The position numbers and the translations under genes were made by a program. Below the pieces are notes generated by a model. That model was given only the letters and a program-made list of their open reading frames with translations. It had not been told where the DNA came from and ran no database searches. DNA of 12,082 nucleotides from Anaerolineae bacterium (GTDB lineage: Bacteria > Chloroflexota > Anaerolineae > JACIWR01): assembly GCA_021162125.1 (NCBI GenBank), contig JAGGZG010000104.1, positions 1-12,082 on the forward strand. Reading direction: 5' to 3'. Shown here piece by piece: positions 1 to 4,484 of this stretch. The first letter of the stretch is position 1. Each line of letters begins with the position of its first letter.

Positions 1-94
1 AATCCGCGTTCATCCGCGTCCCCTGGATTGGTTGCGGCAGGAGATCGCGTTATGGATCACAAGGTACATTACCGGACGAGGTGAGGTGGTGTAA

Positions 95-1393
95 GTGAGG
101 AAGAAATGGCAACTCAAGCTGCTGCTGGCCGTTGCCCTGCTGTGGACAGCCTCAGCGATCGTGGATACAGCGCAGGGAATAGGCCACGTGGATATGGTCC
201 AGGCGAAAGGTCCGGTTACGCCAGCGATGCTCATTTACATCGAACGGGGGATCGCCACGGCGGAGGAGGATGGCGCTGTCTGCCTGATCCTACAACTGGA
301 TACGCCGGGCGGTTCGGTGAGCCTGGCCAAAAACATCGTGCAACGAATAGCAGAAGCACGGGTACCGGTGGCGGTCTACGTAGCCCCGCGCGGGGCCTGG
401 GCTGCCTCTGCGGGGACTCTGATCACCCTGGCCGGGCACGTGGCCGCCATGGCCCCGGAGACCTCCATTGGCGCAGCCAGCCCGGTAGGCATGCAGGGTG
501 AGGACTTACCGGAGACCGCGCAAAAGAAGGAGAAAGAGATTTTGATGGCCAGCGCCCGTTCCCTGGCCGAGCGGCGCGGTGAAAAGGCGGTGGCCTGGGT
601 AGAAAGCGCGATTGAGGAGGCCAAAGCAGCTACCGCCCAGGAAGCTCTGGACGCGGGGGTGATTGACTTCATGGCCGGAGACGTCGGCGAGCTACTGGCC
701 CAACTCGACGGGTTCACCGTGCAGGTGCATGGTCAAGAGACGATTCTGCACACCGCCGGGGTGAACGTGCATCCCATCGCTATGAACCCTCTGGAACGTC
801 TACTACACGCCATCACCGACCCAACTATTGCCTTCATCCTGATGACACTGGGGATCAACGCTATCATCTTCGAGCTCTCCAGCCCAGGCGGATACGCAGC
901 CGGGATCATCGGCGTCATCTGCCTGGGACTGGGCCTGTACGCGCTGGGAGTGCTGTCGGTGGACTACACCGGATTGCTGTTCATCGTATTGGCCTTCGTG
1001 CTGTTCATCATCGACATCAAAGCCCCTACCCACGGGGCGCTCACGGCGGGAGGCATCATAGCGTTCATCTTTGGCGCAGTGCTCATCTTCCAATCAACTT
1101 CAGGGCGCATCCCCTGGCCCTTGATCCTCTCCATCGCCGGATGTACCGGTGGCTTTTTCGCCTTCGTGGTGGTCAAGGCGGTTCGCGCCCAAACCTGGCC
1201 GGTCACCACCGGCGCGGAGGCGCTGATCGGGGCCACCGCCGAAGCACGCACTGCCCTGAACCCTGACGGGGTCGTCTTCCTGATGGGAGAACGCTGGAAC
1301 GCAACCGCCGAGGACGGGCCCATCGCCGCCGGAGAGCGGGTGAAGGTGGTTGGCCGCGAGGGGTTCCGTCTGCGAGTGCGAAAAGCACAGTGA
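95..1393 (+). CDS. nfeD: NfeD-family membrane-bound serine protease (ClpP-class, NfeD1b type)
   Basis: 432 aa. Residues ~6-23 form an N-terminal signal/anchor. Residues ~30-200 are a ClpP/SppA-like protease domain with the LDTPGG oxyanion motif (68-73) and AASAG (103-107), which places the nucleophile at Ser105. Lys145 in the KKEKE stretch sits about where the family's general-base lysine falls, so the Ser-Lys dyad looks intact. About five hydrophobic segments follow (~244-365), then a C-terminal NfeD/OB-fold-like domain (~375-432). Characterised relatives cleave hydrophobic membrane-protein segments and are often encoded beside a stomatin/SPFH protein; no such partner is visible here, though the upstream side is cut off. 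GTG at 95 is chosen because an in-frame TAA (92-94) directly precedes it and GAGGTGG (83-89) is a well-placed ribosome binding site. Family assignment is firm; the substrate is unknown. Confidence 0.92.
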   Translation: MRKKWQLKLLLAVALLWTASAIVDTAQGIGHVDMVQAKGPVTPAMLIYIERGIATAEEDGAVCLILQLDTPGGSVSLAKNIVQRIAEARVPVAVYVAPRGAWAASAGTLITLAGHVAAMAPETSIGAASPVGMQGEDLPETAQKKEKEILMASARSLAERRGEKAVAWVESAIEEAKAATAQEALDAGVIDFMAGDVGELLAQLDGFTVQVHGQETILHTAGVNVHPIAMNPLERLLHAITDPTIAFILMTLGINAIIFELSSPGGYAAGIIGVICLGLGLYALGVLSVDYTGLLFIVLAFVLFIIDIKAPTHGALTAGGIIAFIFGAVLIFQSTSGRIPWPLILSIAGCTGGFFAFVVVKAVRAQTWPVTTGAEALIGATAEARTALNPDGVVFLMGERWNATAEDGPIAAGERVKVVGREGFRLRVRKAQ

Positions 1394-1423
1394 ACTGCCC
1401 ACCTTAAAATTCACTCCTCCCTC

Positions 1424-1452
1424 TTGACATTAGAACACTTGTTCTGTATAAT
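1424..1452 (+). promoter_or_regulatory. Consensus sigma-70 promoter of the SOS operon
   Basis: TTGACA (1424-1429) and TATAAT (1447-1452) match consensus at every position and are separated by exactly 17 bp. Transcription should start near 1459, giving a leader of about 140 nt before the gene at 1601. The promoter begins about 30 bp after the nfeD stop and carries a palindromic operator in its spacer. A promoter this strong would need tight repression, which fits the two SOS boxes. Confidence 0.9.
1433..1444. promoter_or_regulatory. LexA/SOS box 1 (GAACACTTGTTC)
   Basis: Palindrome GAAC-ACTT-GTTC, extended to AGAACA-CT-TGTTCT (1432-1445), lying between the -35 and -10 hexamers. GAAC-N4-GTTC is the core of the LexA/DinR box of Gram-positive bacteria; I believe related boxes occur in Chloroflexi. 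LexA bound here would block RNA polymerase directly. No lexA gene is in the window, so the binding protein is inferred. Confidence 0.85.
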
Positions 1453-1461
1453 ATAAGTGCA

Positions 1462-1473
1462 GAACGGGTGTTC
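1462..1473. promoter_or_regulatory. LexA/SOS box 2 (GAACGGGTGTTC)
   Basis: Second GAAC-N4-GTTC palindrome, centred 29 bp downstream of the first and immediately after the predicted transcription start. Two boxes with the same half-sites and different central tetramers (ACTT and GGGT) around one promoter make chance unlikely and suggest tight repression. Confidence 0.82.
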
Positions 1474-1538
1474 TTTTTGTTTGAAGCTTTCCATCGCACT
1501 GCCTGTTTGTCACCGCACCCTTTTGGGAAACGAGCGCA

Positions 1539-1576
1539 GGCCCTCTGAGCGGAACGGAGTGGAGTCGAAGAGCGCC
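1539..1576. repeat. Imperfect inverted repeat in the SOS leader, resembling a dispersed intergenic repeat
   Basis: Arms GGC-C-CTCT (1539-1546) and AGAG-C-GCC (1569-1576) pair with one internal C-C mismatch. They enclose a GAGCGGA...GGAGTGGAGTCGAA core. This resembles short palindromic intergenic repeats of the form CTGAGCGGAG...GTCGAAGG that I recall from many environmental bacterial genomes. In the transcript it would fold just upstream of the ribosome binding site at 1587-1592. Confidence 0.4.
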
Positions 1577-1600
1577 TTGCTGCAATGAGGAGCGAATCGC

Positions 1601-1855
1601 ATGAGAAAGAAGACCTACGACGAGCCGATAGAGGTTCAGAAGAAGCGATTTGGGTACTTTCCACAGACTTTCCTGTGGCGGGGACGGCGCTACGACGTGC
1701 ACGCCGTCGAGCGCTGCTGGACGGTCTCGCGGGGCCGCTTACGGCGGCGTGTGCAACGCCTCTGCTTTCGCGTGCGCTGCGCCGAGGGCACCTTTGACCT
1801 GTACCAGGATTTGGTGGGCAACACCTGGCACCTGGAAAAGGTACTGACCAGGTGA
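1601..1855 (+). CDS. DUF6504-like small protein, first gene of the SOS operon
   Basis: 84 aa, strongly basic, no signal peptide or membrane segment. The pattern P-x-x-FLWRGRRYDV (residues ~21-33), a CW (~39-40), an Arg-rich strand, then FDLYQD and a final W-x-LEKV resembles the DUF6504 family. As I recall, actinobacterial members lie beside translesion-synthesis genes (dinB or imuB mutasome cassettes). No biochemical role is known to me. It is the first gene behind a promoter with two LexA-type boxes, so DNA-damage induction is inferred. ATG at 1601 is preceded by GAGGAG (1587-1592), 8 nt away. An overlapping ATG at 1585 in another frame lacks a ribosome binding site. The next gene follows after 47 nt. 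Confidence 0.8.
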   Translation: MRKKTYDEPIEVQKKRFGYFPQTFLWRGRRYDVHAVERCWTVSRGRLRRRVQRLCFRVRCAEGTFDLYQDLVGNTWHLEKVLTR

Positions 1856-1861
1856 GCGGTG

Positions 1862-1886
1862 ACTCTCTCGCAGACTGCGGGAGAGT
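1862..1886 (+). other. Intercistronic stem-loop in the SOS operon
   Basis: Arms 1862-1871 and 1877-1886 form a 10-bp stem (one T-G wobble) with a 5-nt AGACT loop. There is no T-tract, so it is not an intrinsic terminator. It lies in the 47-nt gap between the two small SOS genes, just before the GAGGTGAG ribosome binding site of the second. It could protect or process the mRNA, or tune translation of the second gene. Confidence 0.5.
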
Positions 1887-1902
1887 GAGAACGAGGTGAG
1901 CC

Positions 1903-2166
1903 ATGCAAAAAGTGAGCATGAAAGTGGGATGGATGTGGTTCGATAGCGATCCGCAGAAGACGTTTGAGGAAAAAGTGCGACTGGCGGCTAAACGCTACCG
2001 GGAGAAGTTCGGACGGTCGCCGACCGTGTGCTACGTCAACAACGGGCAGGTGAACGGCCAGCGGGAAATACACTGTGGCACTGTGCACATCATCGGCGCG
2101 CACAACATTCTCCCCCACCATTTCTGGCTGGGCATCGCAGACGTGCCTGAGGCGGAGAAAAACTGA
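1903..2166 (+). CDS. Uncharacterised 87-aa protein, second gene of the SOS operon
   Basis: I cannot assign a function. It is soluble and small. An N-terminal GWMWFDSDP segment (residues 9-17) is followed by a basic amphipathic stretch (EEKVRLAAKRYREKFG, ~22-37), a P-T-V-C-YVN segment (~40-46), a beta-like HIIGAHN and an LPHHFWLGI motif (~70-78). The conserved-looking tryptophans and the His-His pair suggest a small nucleic-acid- or metal-binding fold, which is inference only. I have an impression of similar proteins in Chloroflexi genomes. GAGGTGAG (1893-1900) places the start at ATG 1903; GTG 1912 and ATG 1918 are alternatives in the same frame. It is probably co-transcribed with the DUF6504-like gene from the promoter at 1424-1452. 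Confidence 0.75.
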   Translation: MQKVSMKVGWMWFDSDPQKTFEEKVRLAAKRYREKFGRSPTVCYVNNGQVNGQREIHCGTVHIIGAHNILPHHFWLGIADVPEAEKN

Positions 2167-2182
2167 ATCGGCCAACGAACAT

Positions 2183-2211
2183 TTGACAACTTCCCCATTC
2201 TGCGCTATACT
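2183..2211 (+). promoter_or_regulatory. Promoter of the tRNA-Ala pair
   Basis: TTGACA (2183-2188) and TATACT (2206-2211) with a 17-bp spacer. Transcription would start near 2218, about 10 nt before the mature 5' end of the first tRNA, as is usual for bacterial tRNA operons. It begins 17 bp after the stop of the preceding gene. Confidence 0.88.
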
Positions 2212-2227
2212 ATTCGGCGTAAGCGGC

Positions 2228-2303
2228 GGGGCTGTAGCTCAGATGGGAGAGCGCATCAATCGCACTGATGAGGTCAGGGGTTCGAGTCCCCTCAGCTCCA
2301 CCA
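2228..2303 (+). tRNA. tRNA-Ala (anticodon CGC)
   Basis: A complete 76-nt cloverleaf can be folded: acceptor 2228-2234 with 2293-2299, D stem GCTC/GAGC, anticodon stem CATCA/TGATG, T stem AGGGG/CCCCT with loop TTCGAGT, discriminator A and an encoded CCA (2301-2303). Anticodon CGC is at 2261-2263 and reads GCG codons. Position 3 is G and position 70 is T, the G3-U70 wobble that identifies alanine tRNAs to AlaRS, which supports the assignment independently of the anticodon. Confidence 0.96.
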
Positions 2304-2343
2304 GCATGAGGCGGCAACCGTCGCAGGCAATTGTCAAAACCGT

Positions 2344-2420
<77 letters not shown>

Positions 2421-2430
2421 GTTTGCAAGC

Positions 2431-2485
2431 AACTGATGGCTTGTGGCGTGCGGTTTGTCGCCGACGATAAACCATCAGTTTTTTT
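2431..2485 (+). terminator. Intrinsic terminator of the tRNA unit
   Basis: A perfect 9-bp stem (AACTGATGG at 2431-2439 with CCATCAGTT at 2472-2480) with an inner GGCG/CGCC pairing is followed by a run of seven T (2479-2485). It begins 12 nt after the CCA end of the second tRNA. The large apical region is unusual for an intrinsic terminator. Confidence 0.75.
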
Positions 2486-2515
2486 GTTCTCAGAAACAGT
2501 CCTCGACAACATAAC

Positions 2516-2822
2516 AAAGGCTGTGAACAGGAGTAGTAGGCCATCCCCCACAGAGAGCCGGGCATACGAACCTGGTGGAAGCCCGGCACAGCGCCCCAGG
2601 GGGAGCGCCGCAGTCAAAGGCCGAACTCGCCTGGGAGCTGCCCCGGTGAAACTGGTGGCTGGTGGAAAGCGGATAACGAGCAACCAGCACAGCAAGTAAC
2701 CGGCGACGACTAGCCCCCGTTAACGGGCCGCGAGCGGGAAGCATCCCAGGTACACGGGATGCTCTCCAATCAGGGTGGTACCACGGAGACCCCTTCGTCC
2801 CTGAGGCGAAGGGGTTTTGTTT
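2516..2822 (+). promoter_or_regulatory. T-box riboswitch, probable leucine specifier (CTC)
   Basis: A T-box leader senses uncharged tRNA and terminates transcription when the tRNA is charged. Stem I: basal arm from GGC (2519), a k-turn-like GTGAA/GGGAG region, the specifier-loop 5' side AGTAGTA (2532-2538), GGCC/GGCC closing pairs (2539-2542 with 2619-2622), TCCCCC/GGGGGA, and the distal AGAGAGCCGG element (2553-2562). The 3' side of the specifier loop reads GAA-CTC-G (2623-2629), giving the Leu codon CTC at 2626-2628. A CCGTTAACGG element (2717-2726) and a GCATCCC/GGGATGC stem (2741-2747, 2756-2762) follow. The T-box AGGGTGGTACCACGG is at 2772-2786; its TGGT expects discriminator A, as in tRNA-Leu. 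The ilvE and leuS genes downstream agree with a leucine sensor. Confidence 0.93.
2790..2818 (+). terminator. Regulated terminator of the T-box leader
   Basis: CCCCTTCG (2790-2797) pairs with CGAAGGGG (2807-2814), followed by TTTTGTTT. The competing antiterminator pairs AGGG (2772-2775) with CCCT (2799-2802) and ACG (2783-2785) with CGT (2796-2798), so the two folds exclude each other as expected for a transcriptional T-box. Confidence 0.9.
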
Positions 2823-2897
2823 CGGGCGACTTCAGCATGGAAGCATCTCGTGATGCACTGAAATCGCGCTGAGCATACCTTGAAAGGAGGAATCAAC

Positions 2898-3821
2898 ATG
2901 AGCATTCAGAAAGCGGACAAGATTTGGTTCAACGGCCAGTTTGTGCCCTGGGACGAGGCCAAGGTGCACGTCCTCGTCCATGCTCTGCACTACGGCTCCA
3001 GCGTGTTCGAAGGCATCCGCGCCTACGCGACGCCCCAGGGACCAGCCGTCTTCTGCCTGGACGATCACCTGGATCGCCTGTTCGGCTCCTGCAAGATCTA
3101 CCGGATGTCGATACCCTACTCCAAAGAAGAGTTGCGCCGGGCCATACTAGAGACCGTGCGGGTGAACAAACACCGCGCCTGCTACATCCGACCGCTGATC
3201 TTCTGGGGCTACGATACCTTGCACCTGAACGGCACCGCCTGCCCAGTGGAGGTCGTCATCGCCACCTGGGAATGGGGACAGTACCTGGGAGCGGAGGTTA
3301 TCGAGCAGGGAGTGGACGTGTGCGTCAGCAGTTGGCGGCGGATGGCCCCCGATACTTTCCCGGCCATGGCCAAGATCGGGGGACAGTACATCAGCTCGCA
3401 GCTCATCACGATGGAGGCTGCGGTCAACGGCTACACGGAGGGCATCGGGCTGGACGTAAACGGCTACGTCAGCGAGGGGAGCGGGGAAAATATCTTCCTC
3501 ATGTATCAGGGTGCACTATACACGCCACCAATAGGCACGTCCATCCTGGCCGGCGTGACCCGCCGCTGTATCATCACCCTGGCCCGGGAGCTGGGCTACG
3601 AGGTGCGGGAGGAATTGATCCCCCGTGAGATGCTCTACATCGCCGATGAAGTATTCTTCACCGGCACGGCGGCGGAGATCACCCCGATCCGCTCCGTTGA
3701 CCGCATCCCAGTAGGTGATGGCAAACGTGGGAAAGTGACCAGGCGATTGCAGGAGAGGTTCTTCGCCATCACCTCCGGCGAGGCTGAGGACAAGTACGGA
3801 TGGTTGACTTACGTCAAGTAA
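2898..3821 (+). CDS. ilvE: Branched-chain amino acid aminotransferase
   Basis: 307 aa PLP fold-type IV transaminase that interconverts leucine, isoleucine and valine with their 2-oxo acids in the cytoplasm. Motifs in order: FEGIRAY (37-43), a Y-x-RPLIFWGY segment (~96-105), the PLP Schiff-base Lys159 in AKIGGQY, EGIGLDVNGYVSEGSGEN, and the TGTAAEITP phosphate-binding region. Length and motifs match E. coli-type IlvE closely. ATG 2898 is chosen over TTG 2880 because AAAGGAGG (2883-2890) sits 7 nt before it and inside the longer reading. It is the first gene after the leucine T-box, so expression should rise when uncharged tRNA-Leu accumulates. No terminator is seen before the next gene. Confidence 0.96.
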   Translation: MSIQKADKIWFNGQFVPWDEAKVHVLVHALHYGSSVFEGIRAYATPQGPAVFCLDDHLDRLFGSCKIYRMSIPYSKEELRRAILETVRVNKHRACYIRPLIFWGYDTLHLNGTACPVEVVIATWEWGQYLGAEVIEQGVDVCVSSWRRMAPDTFPAMAKIGGQYISSQLITMEAAVNGYTEGIGLDVNGYVSEGSGENIFLMYQGALYTPPIGTSILAGVTRRCIITLARELGYEVREELIPREMLYIADEVFFTGTAAEITPIRSVDRIPVGDGKRGKVTRRLQERFFAITSGEAEDKYGWLTYVK

Positions 3822-3927
3822 GACGATGACCTATCTAGGAAGAGCGGGGGTAGAGGCAAACCAGGGGGCGAGTCACCTGACCCACACGGGCCAAGACTAG
3901 CGAGAGGAGCATAACAAAGAAGCATCC

Positions 3928-4461
3928 ATGACCCTTACAGGCCACATTGGAGCTAGCGTCGCAGCGGCCTACGCGGTGGAGCGACTCGTCTTCAAGAGCG
4001 AAGTCACTCCCATTAGCCTGGGCCTTGCGGGCTTGATCGGAATCCTGCCAGACCTGGACACCCCTCTAATCCTGGCGTTGACCAGAAACTGGCGGTTACG
4101 CGCGCGAAATACCCATCACCAGTTCTTCACTCACACACCATTTTTCTACTTTCTGATCACACTTGTGCTGCGCTTATTTATGTCAACCCACGCCGTGGTG
4201 CTGTTTGGCCTGCTGACCATTCTGCATCTGGCACTGGATAGTTGGGCTACGGACGACGGCATCATGTGGAAGTGGCCCAAAGCGGGCGACCGCACCCAGT
4301 ACAGCCTGTTTCCACGGGTCGTGCATACGGATGACGTGCGCGGCTGGGAATACTACGTGCGGTACTACTTTCGCACCTGGCACACGGCTCTGCCAGAGCT
4401 GCTGCTCATGTGTGGGGGATTGCTGATCATGATACAGACGTTGGGATCGGCGTCGGGATAA
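3928..4461 (+). CDS. YdjM-like membrane-bound metal-dependent hydrolase (PF04307 type)
   Basis: 177 aa with several hydrophobic segments. Putative metal ligands recur in family positions: GHI (His6), PDLD (Asp42, Asp44), HHQFFTH (His63, His64, His69) and HLALD (His100, Asp104). This His/Asp layout resembles the YdjM/DUF457 inner-membrane hydrolases, distantly like zinc phospholipase C; the substrate is not known. The 106-nt gap from ilvE shows neither terminator nor promoter, and leuS starts 23 nt downstream, so it probably rides in the leucine unit. The start is the least certain part: GAGGAG at 3904-3909 is too far from ATG 3928 and only a weak AAAGAAG lies close, yet no other in-frame start is better. 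E. coli YdjM is LexA-regulated, but no SOS box is visible here. Confidence 0.82.
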   Translation: MTLTGHIGASVAAAYAVERLVFKSEVTPISLGLAGLIGILPDLDTPLILALTRNWRLRARNTHHQFFTHTPFFYFLITLVLRLFMSTHAVVLFGLLTILHLALDSWATDDGIMWKWPKAGDRTQYSLFPRVVHTDDVRGWEYYVRYYFRTWHTALPELLLMCGGLLIMIQTLGSASG

Positions 4462-4484
4462 AATGGCGACGGAGGAGATAGATT

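Noticed and set aside
1585..1797. Plus-strand 70-codon ORF overlapping the DUF6504-like gene
   Set aside because: No ribosome binding site before ATG 1585, low-complexity Arg/Ala-rich translation, and the overlapping frame from 1601 has family motifs and a good ribosome binding site.
1404..1919. Minus-strand 171-codon ORF across the SOS promoter
   Set aside because: Covers the promoter, operators and DUF6504-like gene antisense; Ser/Arg-rich composition without motifs.
2880..2897. TTG 2880 as the ilvE start
   Set aside because: It would translate the ribosome binding site itself; ATG 2898 has AAAGGAGG at ideal spacing.
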